The notes: generated by a model from the sequence alone, not told the origin. Counted from the stretch's first letter, positions 53,691-63,008 are shown. The stretch: DNA of 64,000 nt from Nocardia sp. CC227C (GCF_030767025.1 NZ_JASITE010000005.1:62001-126000), one strand, 5' to 3'. Numbers and translations are program-made.

Positions 53691-54620
53691 AACCAGGATC
53701 GCCTGTGCGCCGGGGCGGGCACGGAAGGTGGCCGGAAGCATGCCCGCCGGTTCGCCATCGGCCGTGGCGGGTGCGCCCGGAGCGGTCAGGGTGATGCCGG
53801 CCGCGCGATACTGGCTGACCGCCGGATGGTCGATGCGCTTGCCCGAGGACAGCGCCGGGAGCATCCGCAGCATCTGGAGCCGCGACATGGCCCCCACCAC
53901 GGTGAGATCGAGCAGACCGTCGTCGAGCACGGCGTCGGGGCAGATCAGCATGCCGCCGCCGTAGGTCTTGGTATTGCCGACCGCGACCATGATGGCGTCG
54001 GTGTCGATGACCGCGGTCCCGTCCGGGTGATCCGGGGAGCCGCTCAACTCGATGCGGTATGGCACCGCGAGTCCGTTGCACAACTCGATCAGCGCGGCCA
54101 CCGTGTAGCGGGCCGGTCCGTTGGGCCAGCGCAGCCCATTGGCGCGCAGGGTGACCCGGGCGTCCAGTCCGGTGCCGGTGACCGTGGCGAACCAGAACGG
54201 TCCGGAATCGCCCGCGGTGGCGGTTTCGACGGTGCCGAGATCGACGTCGCGGGTCTTTCCGGCCAGCACCACGTCCACGGCGGCATCGGTGTCGTCGGGG
54301 ATGTCGAGTTGCCGGGCGAGGTCGTTGCCGGTGCCGCCGGGCACCAGACCCAGCGGTATCCCGGTACCCGCGAGCGCTTGCAGCACGACGCAGGTGAGGC
54401 CGTCGCCGCCCGCGCTCACCACCGCGTCGGGGCGGTGTCCGGGGTCGGTGAGGGCCGCCCGAACCAGGCGGGTGGTGTCGGCGGCGGAATCACCGCACAT
54501 TTCCCGGACCCGCACCCCGTGGGTGGTGAAGCGGGCGACGGCGGCGGCCCCGACCTCCAGGCCGCGACCGTGCCCGGACATCGGATTGGTCACCACGGCG
54601 ACCGAGTGGATCTCTTTCAC
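53685..54620 (-). CDS. dagK: Diacylglycerol kinase family lipid kinase
   Basis: The 311-residue protein has the DagK/YegS fold: VTNPMSGHGRG, nucleotide motif VSAGGDGLTC (GGDG, about 69-73) and PLGLVPGGTGNDLARQL. It phosphorylates diacylglycerol or a related lipid to phosphatidate. The M. tuberculosis counterpart Rv2252 has diacylglycerol kinase activity linked to PIM synthesis. The GTG start overlaps the upstream AgpS-like stop as GTGA. The stop codon lies inside a hexamer repeat, so the C-terminus (QAILVP) is set by the array. Confidence 0.9.
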   Translation of the reverse strand: MKEIHSVAVVTNPMSGHGRGLEVGAAAVARFTTHGVRVREMCGDSAADTTRLVRAALTDPGHRPDAVVSAGGDGLTCVVLQALAGTGIPLGLVPGGTGNDLARQLDIPDDTDAAVDVVLAGKTRDVDLGTVETATAGDSGPFWFATVTGTGLDARVTLRANGLRWPNGPARYTVAALIELCNGLAVPYRIELSGSPDHPDGTAVIDTDAIMVAVGNTKTYGGGMLICPDAVLDDGLLDLTVVGAMSRLQMLRMLPALSSGKRIDHPAVSQYRAAGITLTAPGAPATADGEPAGMLPATFRARPGAQAILVP

Positions 54621-56260
54621 GGAATCAGCTTCCCAGGGTTGAGGATTCCGGACGGGTCAACGGCCTGTTTCACCGCGCGCAGCACCCGCACGCCGAGCTC
54701 GCCGATCTCGTCGGTCATCCAGGGGCGGTGGTCCGCGCCCACGGCGTGATGGTGGGTGATGGTGCCCGCGGCGGCCACGATGGCGTCTCCGGCGGCCCGT
54801 TTGGCCGCCGCCCACTGGGCGAGCGGATCCTCGGCCTGTTTGGCGATGACGGTGAAGTACAGCGACGCCCCGGTCGGGTAGGTGTGCGAGATATGGCACA
54901 TGACCAGCGCCGGGGTGCCCTGCGCGGTGAGCGAGTCGGTCAGCGCGGCGGTGACCTTCGCCTTGAGTTCGGCGAGATTGGACCAGCTGGTGGCGGTTTC
55001 CAGGGTCTCGCAGAGGATGCCGACATCGAGCAGGGCGTCGCGCAGGTAGGGGGCCGAGAAGCGGCCGTGCTCCCATTCGGCGGCGGGCCGCTCGCCGAGC
55101 GCGGTGCCCCCGGCCGCGGTGAACAGCGCCTCTGCCTCGCCCCGCCGGGCGGCCACGTGGGCGGCGCTGCCCTCGAAGGTGGTGATAGCCAGGCAGCCGC
55201 CCACGGCCGCGCCGCCGATATCTCCGGCGCGGGCGAGGTTGAGCCCGGTCTCCGCCTCGTCGGACAGGCGCAGCACCGTCGGGGCCGCGCCGGTCTGGAT
55301 CACGCTGCGCAGCGCGTCCGCACCGGTGCCGAAGTCCGGGAACGACCAGGCTTGGTGGGCGGTGGTCTCCGGTACCGGATGCACCCGCACGGTGACCGCC
55401 GTGATGATGCCCAGCGTGCCTTCCGAGCCCGCGAAGAGTTCGCGCAGATCGGGCCCGGCCGCCGAGGCGGGGGCGCGGCCCAGTTCGAGGCTGCCACCGG
55501 GGGTGGCGACGCGCAGCCGCTGGATCATGTCGTCGAAGCGGCCGTAGCCCGCCGACGCCTGTCCGGAGGAGCGGGTGGCGGCGAATCCGCCGATACTGGC
55601 GAATTCGAAGCTCTGCGGGAAGTGCCCCAGCGAGAGTCCTTGTGCGGCAAGCAGTTCCTCGGCACGCGGGCCGGTGAGTCCGGCGCCCAGGGTGGCGGTG
55701 CCGCTGACCGGGTCCACCTCGGTGAGGGTGTCGAGGCGAAGCAGATCGAGCGCGATCACCACCGGGAAACGTCCGCGCACCGGGTCCAGGCCGCCGACAA
55801 CGCTGGTGCCGCCACCGAAGGGCACGACGGCGATGCCGCTGTCGGCGCAGTAGGCCAGCACGGCGAGCACTTCGTCGTGGCCCCCCGGGAAGACGACGGC
55901 GTCGGGCGCGTCCTGCGGCCCCTCGGCACGCCGGCGCAGCAGATCGGGGGTGCTCTTGCCGCCCGCGTGGCGGAGTCGGTCGCGGTGGCCGTCCGACACG
56001 TGGTCCGCGCCGACCACCGCGACCAGCCCGGCTCGCTGGTCCGGCGTGATCGCCGAGGCGCGCAGCGGCACGTCGCCCTCATCGCGACGGGCCACCGGCT
56101 CACCCGACACCCCGAACACCTGAGCCAGCAGTCCCCGGATCTGTTCCGGCAGTGGTTGCTGTCCGGACGGGGCGCCCCAGGCGTCCCACACCATACTCGG
56201 ACGAGCGTCCGGCTCGCCCGGGTTTTCGGTGGATGCGGCGGGCGCTTTCATGTCGGCCAT
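54617..56260 (-). CDS. FAD-linked oxidase, alkyl-DHAP synthase-like
   Basis: The 547-residue VAO-family flavoprotein has PFGGGTSVVGGLDPV (FAD-binding PP-loop, about 148-162), FPQSFEFASIGGFAATRSSG and ELFAGSEGTLGIITAVTVRV. It ends with HHHAVGADHRPWM, the His-run of alkyldihydroxyacetonephosphate synthase (AgpS) active sites, and VDPSGILNPGKLIP. In eukaryotes this reaction makes ether lipids; in M. tuberculosis the homologue is Rv2251. ATG at 56260 directly beside a 33-bp palindrome; a second ATG three codons on. It is cotranscribed with dagK. Confidence 0.87.
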   Translation of the reverse strand: MADMKAPAASTENPGEPDARPSMVWDAWGAPSGQQPLPEQIRGLLAQVFGVSGEPVARRDEGDVPLRASAITPDQRAGLVAVVGADHVSDGHRDRLRHAGGKSTPDLLRRRAEGPQDAPDAVVFPGGHDEVLAVLAYCADSGIAVVPFGGGTSVVGGLDPVRGRFPVVIALDLLRLDTLTEVDPVSGTATLGAGLTGPRAEELLAAQGLSLGHFPQSFEFASIGGFAATRSSGQASAGYGRFDDMIQRLRVATPGGSLELGRAPASAAGPDLRELFAGSEGTLGIITAVTVRVHPVPETTAHQAWSFPDFGTGADALRSVIQTGAAPTVLRLSDEAETGLNLARAGDIGGAAVGGCLAITTFEGSAAHVAARRGEAEALFTAAGGTALGERPAAEWEHGRFSAPYLRDALLDVGILCETLETATSWSNLAELKAKVTAALTDSLTAQGTPALVMCHISHTYPTGASLYFTVIAKQAEDPLAQWAAAKRAAGDAIVAAAGTITHHHAVGADHRPWMTDEIGELGVRVLRAVKQAVDPSGILNPGKLIP

Positions 56261-56262
56261 GC

Positions 56263-56295
56263 GTTACAGTCTGACATAGATTGTCAAGCAGTAAC
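56263..56295. promoter_or_regulatory. 33-bp perfectly spaced double palindrome between agpS-like and tetR genes
   Basis: GTTAC (56263-56267) and GTAAC (56291-56295) bracket TGACA (56272-56276) and TGTCA (56282-56286), all symmetric about position 56279. It lies 2 bp upstream of the AgpS-like start and 17 bp upstream of the TetR start. TTGACA on the minus strand and CTGACA on the plus strand overlap it. This is an ideal autoregulatory TetR operator controlling both directions. Confidence 0.82.
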
Positions 56296-56312
56296 GAACC
56301 TGGGATGACACG

Positions 56313-56897
56313 ATGACCGAACCGTCCTCCGCCGTCGATCGGGCGATCCTCGACGCGGCGCGGGCCTGCGTAGCCGAATTCGGAGTGCGCCGCACCACCC
56401 TCACCGAGGTGGCACGGCGGGCGGGCGTGAGCCGCCCGACCGTCTACCGCCGCTGGCCCGACACCGGATCGCTGGTGGCCGACCTGCTGGTGCGCGAACT
56501 GCGGGAGATCGTCGCCCGCGCCGTCCCCGACGAGGGCAACTCGCGGGAGCGCCTGTGCACGGCCATCGTCGGCGGCGGTGCGGCGGTGCGGGAGAACCCG
56601 TTGTTCAGCAAGATCTTTCGCGCCGACGCCGATGTGATGCTCACCTACGTGTTCGAGCGGCTGGGCCGAAATCAGCGGCGGCTCATCGAGATGTTCGCCG
56701 ACAGCATCCTGGACGGGCAGGCCGACGGTTCCATCCGCGACGGCGATCCGGAGCGGATGGCCACCATGCTGCTGCTGATGAGCCAGTCGGCGGTGCAGTC
56801 GGCGGGCACGGTCGCCCAGTTCCTCGACGCCGACCACCTCGACGCCGAACTCGCCTACGCCATCGACAGCTATCTGACTCCGCCCCCGCGGCCCTAG
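56313..56897 (+). CDS. TetR family transcriptional regulator
   Basis: The 194-residue protein has a canonical helix-turn-helix: FGVRRTTLTEVARRAGVSRP, then TVYRRWPDTGSLVADLL (about 22-58). The C-terminal ligand domain is helical with IFRADADVMLTYVFERLG. It is the counterpart of M. tuberculosis Rv2250c. Placed between the AgpS-like/dagK pair and glpD, it probably represses both directions through the operator at 56263-56295 and responds to a lipid or acyl ligand; this is inference. Confidence 0.9.
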   Translation: MTEPSSAVDRAILDAARACVAEFGVRRTTLTEVARRAGVSRPTVYRRWPDTGSLVADLLVRELREIVARAVPDEGNSRERLCTAIVGGGAAVRENPLFSKIFRADADVMLTYVFERLGRNQRRLIEMFADSILDGQADGSIRDGDPERMATMLLLMSQSAVQSAGTVAQFLDADHLDAELAYAIDSYLTPPPRP

Positions 56898-56922
56898 CAC
56901 TCCCTCTTCGAAAGGCCAAGTC

Positions 56923-58461
56923 ATGACCGGGAATTCGGCACAGGCAAGCTCCGCGCTCAATGCCGGGCGGCGCGAGCGTGAGCTACGCGCGCTGGGCGAC
57001 GGCGGCGAGATCGACGTGCTGGTGATCGGCGGCGGCATCACCGGCGCGGGCGTCGCCCTGGACGCCGCCGCGCGCGGGCTGCGCACCGTCCTGGTGGAGA
57101 AGCACGACCTCGCCTTCGGCACCAGCCGGTGGAGCTCGAAACTGGTGCACGGCGGGTTGCGGTATCTGGCCGGGGGCGGGGTCGGCATCGCGCACGAGAG
57201 CGCGGTGGAGCGCCATATCCTGCTCACCCGCACCGCTCCGCATCTGACCCGGGCACTGCCGCAGGTGGTGCCGCTGCTTCCGGAAATCGGTGCGGCGCAA
57301 CAGGGTCTGATCCGGGCCGGATTCCTGGCCGGAGACGTGTTGCGCCGCACCGCCGGAACGTCGGCGGCCGTGCTGCCGCGCTCGCGCCGGGTGGCGGCGG
57401 CGGAGGCGCTGCGCCTGGCTCCGACGGTGCGCCGGGACGGGCTGCGCGGCGGGCTGCTGGCCTGGGACGGACAGCTGATGGACGACGCCCGCCTGGTGGT
57501 GGCTATCGCGCGCACGGCGGCGCTGCACGGCGCGTCGGTGCTCACCCGGGTGGAGGCGACCCGGGTCACCGGTGACGCGGCGACGCTGCACGACCGGCTC
57601 ACCGGCGAAACGCTGTCCGTGCGGGCGCGGGCGGTGGTCAACGCCACCGGCGTGTGGGCCGATCAGGTCGATACCAGTATCGAGCTACGGCCTTCTCGCG
57701 GTACGCATCTGGTCTTCGACGCGGCGGCGTTCGGCGGGCTCGCCGCCTCGCTCACCATCCCGATTCCGGGCAGCATCAGCCGTTTCGTGTTCGCCTTCCC
57801 GGCGGCCCACGGCCGGGTCTATCTGGGCCTCACCGACGAGGAAGCGCCCGGCCCGGTCCCCGACGTGCCGCACGCCACCGACGGCGAAATCGACTTCCTG
57901 CTCGGCACGGTCAATACGGTGCTCCGGGAACCATTGACCCGCAGCGATATTCGTGGCACCTTCGCGGGCCTGCGCCCGCTGCTGCGCACCGCCGCCGACG
58001 CTACCGCCGACATCTCCCGCGAACACGCGGTGCTGCCCTCCCCCACCGGCGTCATCACCGTCGTCGGCGGCAAGCTGACCACCTACCGCAAGATGGCCGA
58101 GGACACCGTGGACGCCGTCCTCGCCCGCCGCGGCCTCACCGCCCGCCCCTGCCGCACCCGCCGCCTCGCCCTGGTCGGAGCGGTCTCCGGCGCGGCCCGC
58201 GACCGCATCCCCGCGCCCACCCATCTCATCGAACGCTACGGCTCCGAGGCCGCATCCATCCTCGATCTGATCCGGGACGATCCGGACCTGGCCACCCCCG
58301 TAGCCCCCGGCTCGGATGTCACCGCCGCCGAATTCGCCTTCGCCACCACCCACGAGGCAGCCCTCACCTCCGACGACCTCCTCGACCGACGCACCCGCAT
58401 CGGCCTCATCCCCGAGGCCCGCATCGCCGCCGAGACCGCCGCGAAATCCGCCTTCGCCTGA
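56923..58461 (+). CDS. glpD: Aerobic glycerol-3-phosphate dehydrogenase
   Basis: The 512-residue FAD enzyme oxidises sn-glycerol-3-phosphate to DHAP at the membrane, passing electrons to quinone. Marks: VLVIGGGITGAGVALDAAAR (about 33-52), FGTSRWSSKLVHGGLRYL (about 65-82), VVNATGVWADQV, RFVFAFPAAHGRVYLGLTDE and VVGGKLTTYRKMAEDTVD. A C-terminal helical cap follows. It begins 25 bp after the TetR stop behind GAAAGG, so it is cotranscribed. Together with the AgpS-like protein it connects DHAP and G3P pools. Confidence 0.93.
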   Translation: MTGNSAQASSALNAGRRERELRALGDGGEIDVLVIGGGITGAGVALDAAARGLRTVLVEKHDLAFGTSRWSSKLVHGGLRYLAGGGVGIAHESAVERHILLTRTAPHLTRALPQVVPLLPEIGAAQQGLIRAGFLAGDVLRRTAGTSAAVLPRSRRVAAAEALRLAPTVRRDGLRGGLLAWDGQLMDDARLVVAIARTAALHGASVLTRVEATRVTGDAATLHDRLTGETLSVRARAVVNATGVWADQVDTSIELRPSRGTHLVFDAAAFGGLAASLTIPIPGSISRFVFAFPAAHGRVYLGLTDEEAPGPVPDVPHATDGEIDFLLGTVNTVLREPLTRSDIRGTFAGLRPLLRTAADATADISREHAVLPSPTGVITVVGGKLTTYRKMAEDTVDAVLARRGLTARPCRTRRLALVGAVSGAARDRIPAPTHLIERYGSEAASILDLIRDDPDLATPVAPGSDVTAAEFAFATTHEAALTSDDLLDRRTRIGLIPEARIAAETAAKSAFA

Positions 58462-58608
58462 CCGGAACGGAGACCCCGCTCGGGCACCTGTGCTCGGCCG
58501 ACCACCGGAGCGCCACGCTCGACCTCCGCTCTGTCACCCGCCGAGCCGTCGAGTTCGCCCCTCCGCCGCCCGCATCGGCGGGCGTGGGACCGGTTGTCGC
58601 CTAGACCC

Positions 58609-59445
58609 TCACTTCCACAATCGAGCGATCCGCTCGGCCTCCACTTCCCCCTGCGCCCGACCGGCTTTCGCGGCCGCAACCCGGCAGTCCGGATCCAACG
58701 GGTTGTCCCCGAAGGCCACCACCGAGGCGTCGTCCGGCGCGATGACCTCCACCCGCGCGCCAGCGGCGACCAATGCCGCCACCTCCTCGTCCAGCGGCCA
58801 GACCGGTAGCGGTGCGAGTATCAGCACGCGCGCGCATTCCCGCGCGTAATCGGCATTGGTGGTGCTGCGCACGCCGCCATCGGTGTACAGCGCACCGTCG
58901 ATCTCCACCACCGGCCACACCCCCGGCACCGCCGAACTGGCCGTCACCGCATCGACCAGTGGCACCCCGGAATTCCGATCGAACACCCGTGGCTCCCCGC
59001 TCACGGCATCCACCGCGACCACCAGCAGCAGCCGCTGCGGCCATTCGTGCACGGGCAGACGGCTCGCCACGACGGACCGCCGCACTTCCGCCGGTACGGT
59101 GCGCGCGGCCCGTGCGAAAGCCCCCACCCTCCTGCGTATTTCCCCCGGATCGTCGTCTTCGGCCGCGATGGCGGCGCGCTCCGCCGTCAGTTCGGTGAGC
59201 GGATTCCCGGGCGGCAGCACCTCCCGGCTCTGCACTCGCGCGTCGATCTGCCTGCGGTACAGCTCTTCTGGCGACAGCCCGCTGGTGAACTGCGCCGCCA
59301 CATTGGCCCCCGCCGACGTTCCGACCATGAGATCGGCGTCGGTCACGTCCACCCCCGCATCGGCGAGTCCGACGAGCACACCGTTCTGCCATGCGATTCC
59401 GGCGACACCGCCGCCCCCGAGCACCACTGCGCGATCGCCTGACAT
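58609..59445 (-). CDS. Patatin-like phospholipase
   Basis: The 278-residue protein has VVLGGGGVAGIAWQNGVL (oxyanion loop, about 6-23), LMVGTSAGANVAAQF (nucleophile Ser about 43) and LYTDGGVRSTTNADYA (dyad Asp about 202). It is a paralogue of the patatin at 15416 with the same domain plan and similar length. It hydrolyses acyl esters in the cytoplasm or at the membrane; substrate unknown. Start MSGDRAVVLG follows GAGAGGAG; an in-frame ATG/GTG ten codons earlier is less likely. It is convergent with glpD. Confidence 0.88.
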   Translation of the reverse strand: MSGDRAVVLGGGGVAGIAWQNGVLVGLADAGVDVTDADLMVGTSAGANVAAQFTSGLSPEELYRRQIDARVQSREVLPPGNPLTELTAERAAIAAEDDDPGEIRRRVGAFARAARTVPAEVRRSVVASRLPVHEWPQRLLLVVAVDAVSGEPRVFDRNSGVPLVDAVTASSAVPGVWPVVEIDGALYTDGGVRSTTNADYARECARVLILAPLPVWPLDEEVAALVAAGARVEVIAPDDASVVAFGDNPLDPDCRVAAAKAGRAQGEVEAERIARLWK

Positions 59446-59658
59446 CCGGACTCCTCTCGCCCACCGCACGCCCACGCGCGGCTATCGATGTCAGGAGCGT
59501 ATTCCTTTCCGGTGACCGCCCGCACCGGCCGTCCGGCGGCGGATGCGGCTCCGCCCGGCGTCCGGTTCGCGTCGGTCGGGCACGATTCTCGCTGGTTGGT
59601 GCAGCGATCCCGTTCCGGGGAGCCGCCGCCGCGGAGGTGGGCAGCGAGCCGCCGCCGG

Positions 59659-60081
59659 TCAGTGCGTGACGATGCAGCCGGATCCGGAGTTGAGTCCGAC
59701 GCCCACCGTGAGGTCGATGTAGGGCACCACATCGCCCCCGGCGTTGGGTTGGATGGCCCGCAACCGGTGTTCCCCCGGGGCGGCCGGGGTCCAGTGCCCG
59801 GTGGCGATCGCGCCGTTCGGCCGGACCACGGCGAACGCCACCCCGTTGTCGTAGATCACGACCGGCGTCACCGGATCGTCCACGTACACGTTCACCGGAT
59901 AGGTGCATCCGGCACCGTAGTTGGTCGCCGAGCCGAAGCTGATACTCGGTTCTACGCCGATGCGGGTGGCGGTGGCGGCCGCGCCGGGCGCGGTGAACAG
60001 GGTGGCGGCCAGGGCCGCACAGCCCGCGCCCACGGCGATCAGCGCGCGGGCGGATTCTCGGTTTTCCGTGGTCATGCGCAT
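59659..60081 (-). CDS. Small secreted protein, Ig-like
   Basis: The 140-residue protein has an N-terminal signal peptide (ALIAVGAGCAALAATLFTAP) with predicted cleavage near GAAATA. The mature domain is beta-rich with YPVNVYVDDPVTPVVIYDNG and GEHRLRAIQPNAGG, resembling an Ig-like or fibronectin-type fold. Cys58 and Cys136 are spaced to form a disulfide. No family is recognised with confidence. ATG at 60081 after GAGGA; a second ATG two codons on. Confidence 0.65.
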   Translation of the reverse strand: MRMTTENRESARALIAVGAGCAALAATLFTAPGAAATATRIGVEPSISFGSATNYGAGCTYPVNVYVDDPVTPVVIYDNGVAFAVVRPNGAIATGHWTPAAPGEHRLRAIQPNAGGDVVPYIDLTVGVGLNSGSGCIVTH

Positions 60082-60317
60082 AGAGCAGTCCTCGTCGTAC
60101 CGAGTCGACGCCGGGTGCGCCGACGATCTGCGTCGATCGTCGCGTGTGCCACGGCACGGCGCATCGAAACACGCACAATTCGTCCGGAAAGGCCACTCGG
60201 AGTTCGCTGCGGCGGATGGACGGCGTCAATGGGGCGGGATCGAGGCATCCCCTCGACCGGGTGAACGTCCTATTCTGGGCAGCGGTATCCGATGCGCCAG
60301 GGGAGAGGAGGCGCGCA

Positions 60318-63008
60318 ATGGGTCGCATTCCGTCCACGGTGGCGCTGTCGCGCGGAGACGGGCTGATCGCGCGATTCGGGAGCGTGGTGCTGTTCCTGAC
60401 CGGTGAGACACCGTCCACCGAGCGGATTCTCGGGGCGGCCGAGGCGGCGGCCGGGGCCGCAGATCCGGGCGTCGCCATCGCGCAGCGTCTGGCCGCGGCG
60501 ATCTTCGCGGGCGGATCGGCGCAGTCGCCGTCGTTCGGGGTGGTCGCGCCGACCGCCGACGGACTGCTGATCCTGCTGCGCGGCCCGGTCCGGGCGGTGG
60601 TGGACGGCCCGGAGGGCGCCCGCGAACTCTCCGGCGACCGCGCCATGACCTGGACCGACGAGATCATCCGTGACCCCGTCCGCCGCATCACGGTGAGCGC
60701 CGACGGCGCCGCCACCGAGATCCCGCACACCGACCTGCGCTCCGGCATCGCCCCCGGCGGCGGCTTCGTTCTGCACGCACCCGCCCGCCGCCGCGCGACC
60801 GCCGCCACACCGACCGCGCAGCCCAGCGAGGCCACCGCACGCACCCCGCTGCCCACCCCCTCGCACACGCGCTTCTCCCGTGCGGGCACCGCCGCGGGAT
60901 CGCCATTCTCCACACCGAAGGCGAAGACCCGAGATCCCTCCGACGCCCCCGGCCCCACATCCTCCGGAGGCACCGAGGACGGTCCGCCCACCCAAACCCC
61001 CACACCCACCGGAAGCGCCCAAGACGCTCCGGGCACCCGCACCCCCGCAACCACCGGAAAAACCCCAGACCGCTCGCCCACCCGAACCCCCACACCCACC
61101 GGAAGCCCCCAAGACACTCCGGGCACCCGCACCCCCGCAACCACCGGAAATACCCGGGACCGCTCGCCCAGTCGAACGCCCGCGCCCACCGGAAGCGCCC
61201 GGGACCGCTCGCCGACCCGAACCCCCACACCCACCGGAAGCGCCCAAGACGCTGCGGGCACCCGCGCCCCCGCAACCACCGGAAGCGCCCGGGACCGCTC
61301 GCCCAGTCGAACGCCCGTGCCCGGGGGCGATATCGAGGATCGTGCGGGCGCACCCGCGTCCGCACCGGTGGCCGACGCGGCACCGCCGACCGGTGACCGC
61401 CGCGACCTGGCAGCGGACCGCGAGCCGCGGGCGGGGGCGGGGGCGGGATCGGGAGCCGCTGGATCGGGAGCCGCTGGATCGGGAGCCGCGCCGGATGACG
61501 TCGGCCCGCCGGAACCGGCGAACACGGAGTTCTGGCCGGCGACGGACGATCCGCCGGAGCCGACGCGGCGATCGTCGGCGGCGGGTGCGCACGACAGCGG
61601 TGCCGTAGCAGCCCCGTCGATGGGTCCATCGGTGCACCGGCCGCCCGGGCGAGGGGCGTCGCGCACCGGCTATCCCGAGCGCACGATCCCCAATCCGGCC
61701 GCCACCATCCCGCTCGCCACCGCTTCCCCCACACCGTCGTCGCCGGTGTCCCGGGCGGATTCCGCACGGTCTCCCGGGCCGCAGGTCCGACCGGGCGGAG
61801 ACGTGCCCCCCACGGCGCAGGCGGTCACCCGTCTCTCCGGTGACCTGCCCGATCCGTCCCGTCCGCCCGCCGAGAACCCGCCGCCCACAGTCATGCTGGG
61901 CAAGCGACCGGCCGCCGCGAAATCCACGACCCCGCAGGTCGGGGACGCGCGCACCGAGTCCGAGCGCGCGTCGAATGCGGCGCGTGCGGGGCGCTCCGCA
62001 TCCGACCGACCGAAGCGCGGGAAGGAAGTCGCCGCCGAACCTCCGCGTACCGCACCATTCGACGCCCGAGCGGCCGCCATGGAGGATGCCGACGGCCCGG
62101 ACGCCCCGGCTCCGGCGGCCGGTTCCAGCCAACAGGCGCGGTCCGCACCGGGCCGGGCGAAAGCCGCACGGCAGCAGGCGCAACCGGCACCCGGCCCACC
62201 CGAAGCCGCACCACCCGGCGCGCAGACCGTACCCGAACCGTCCAAGGCCACGCGGCAGAGCTCGCACCCCGAACCCAGTCCACCCGAAGCCACGCGGCAG
62301 AGCTCGCACCCCGAACCCGGTCCACCCGAAGCCACGCGGCAGAGCTCGCATCCCAAGCCCGGCCCGCCCAAGGCCACGCGGCAGAGCTCACACCCCGAAC
62401 CCGGTCCACCCGAAGCCACGCGGCAGAGCTCACACCCCGAACCCAGTTCACCCGAAGCCACGCGGCAGAGCTCACACCCCGAACCCGAACCAGCCGAAGC
62501 CGCGCAACGGCAGGCGCATTCGGCACCGGGGCGTTCCGAGCCCGCGCCCCCGACGCCGTCGGCGGCGAAACCCTGGGTCGTGCCGAAGGCGTGGTCCGTC
62601 GAGGCGGTCGACCCGCCGCGACAGCCCGCACCGGAGACCACCGCGGCGCCCGCACCGCTCGGCGCGCTCACCATGTCGGGCGGCGCGGCCTACCCCCTGG
62701 ATCGCCCGTACGTGCTCGGCCGCGACCCCATGGCCGATGCGGCGGTGCGCCGGGCGGCGGCCTCCCCCATCGCCCTCACCGGCGACCGGCACATCTCGCG
62801 GGTGCATGCGCGGGTATTCATCGAGGGCACAGCGGTTTTCGTGCAGGACGCCGCCACCCCGGGCGGCACCTACATCGCGGCTCCGCGCGCGGAGGACTGG
62901 ATTCGGCTGGGTGCGCAGCCGATGGAACTGAAACCGGGCTGGAGCCTGCGCATCGCCGACCGCGTACTCACCTACAGCACCGAACCCGCTCGCCCGCAAC
63001 GACACTGA
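60318..63008 (+). CDS. Large repeat-rich protein with C-terminal FHA domain
   Basis: The 896-residue protein begins with a conserved N-terminal domain (about 1-150; VALSRGDGLIARFGSVVLFL, GVVAPTADGLLILLRGPVRA) of unknown function. Residues about 155-790 are Pro/Thr/Ala-rich, disordered and contain two tandem repeat arrays (15-residue and 14-residue units). The C-terminal FHA domain (about 792-890) shows YVLGRDP, the phosphothreonine-binding HISRVHARVFIEG and GGTYI. FHA domains read Ser/Thr-kinase phosphorylation. ATG after GAGAGGAGG. It may tether a phospho-signalled complex; the next minus-strand gene is a membrane protein. Confidence 0.85.
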   Translation: MGRIPSTVALSRGDGLIARFGSVVLFLTGETPSTERILGAAEAAAGAADPGVAIAQRLAAAIFAGGSAQSPSFGVVAPTADGLLILLRGPVRAVVDGPEGARELSGDRAMTWTDEIIRDPVRRITVSADGAATEIPHTDLRSGIAPGGGFVLHAPARRRATAATPTAQPSEATARTPLPTPSHTRFSRAGTAAGSPFSTPKAKTRDPSDAPGPTSSGGTEDGPPTQTPTPTGSAQDAPGTRTPATTGKTPDRSPTRTPTPTGSPQDTPGTRTPATTGNTRDRSPSRTPAPTGSARDRSPTRTPTPTGSAQDAAGTRAPATTGSARDRSPSRTPVPGGDIEDRAGAPASAPVADAAPPTGDRRDLAADREPRAGAGAGSGAAGSGAAGSGAAPDDVGPPEPANTEFWPATDDPPEPTRRSSAAGAHDSGAVAAPSMGPSVHRPPGRGASRTGYPERTIPNPAATIPLATASPTPSSPVSRADSARSPGPQVRPGGDVPPTAQAVTRLSGDLPDPSRPPAENPPPTVMLGKRPAAAKSTTPQVGDARTESERASNAARAGRSASDRPKRGKEVAAEPPRTAPFDARAAAMEDADGPDAPAPAAGSSQQARSAPGRAKAARQQAQPAPGPPEAAPPGAQTVPEPSKATRQSSHPEPSPPEATRQSSHPEPGPPEATRQSSHPKPGPPKATRQSSHPEPGPPEATRQSSHPEPSSPEATRQSSHPEPEPAEAAQRQAHSAPGRSEPAPPTPSAAKPWVVPKAWSVEAVDPPRQPAPETTAAPAPLGALTMSGGAAYPLDRPYVLGRDPMADAAVRRAAASPIALTGDRHISRVHARVFIEGTAVFVQDAATPGGTYIAAPRAEDWIRLGAQPMELKPGWSLRIADRVLTYSTEPARPQRH
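60991..61329 (+). repeat. 45-bp coding tandem repeat (15-residue unit, seven copies)
   Basis: Seven units of 15 codons, consensus TRTPxPTGxxxDxxP, with a partial eighth. At DNA level alternate units are most alike, giving a visible 90-bp superperiod. All units keep the reading frame, so copy-number change would only alter the length of the disordered linker in the FHA protein. Confidence 0.9.
62247..62498 (+). repeat. 42-bp coding tandem repeat (14-residue unit, six copies)
   Basis: Six units of 14 codons, consensus ATRQSSHPEPGPPE, occupy the last part of the disordered linker of the FHA protein, about 65 codons before the FHA domain. Units are nearly identical in DNA, suggesting recent expansion. 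The invariant SSH and TRQ segments may be phosphorylation or binding sites (inference). Confidence 0.92.

Noticed and set aside
58601..61666. 1021-residue minus-strand frame spanning the patatin, secreted protein and FHA genes
   Set aside because: It crosses three genes with clear signatures and reads as low-complexity Gly/Val/Arg sequence.
60991..62498. Possible CRISPR array
   Set aside because: Repeats are contiguous coding tandem units without unique spacers, and no cas genes are present.
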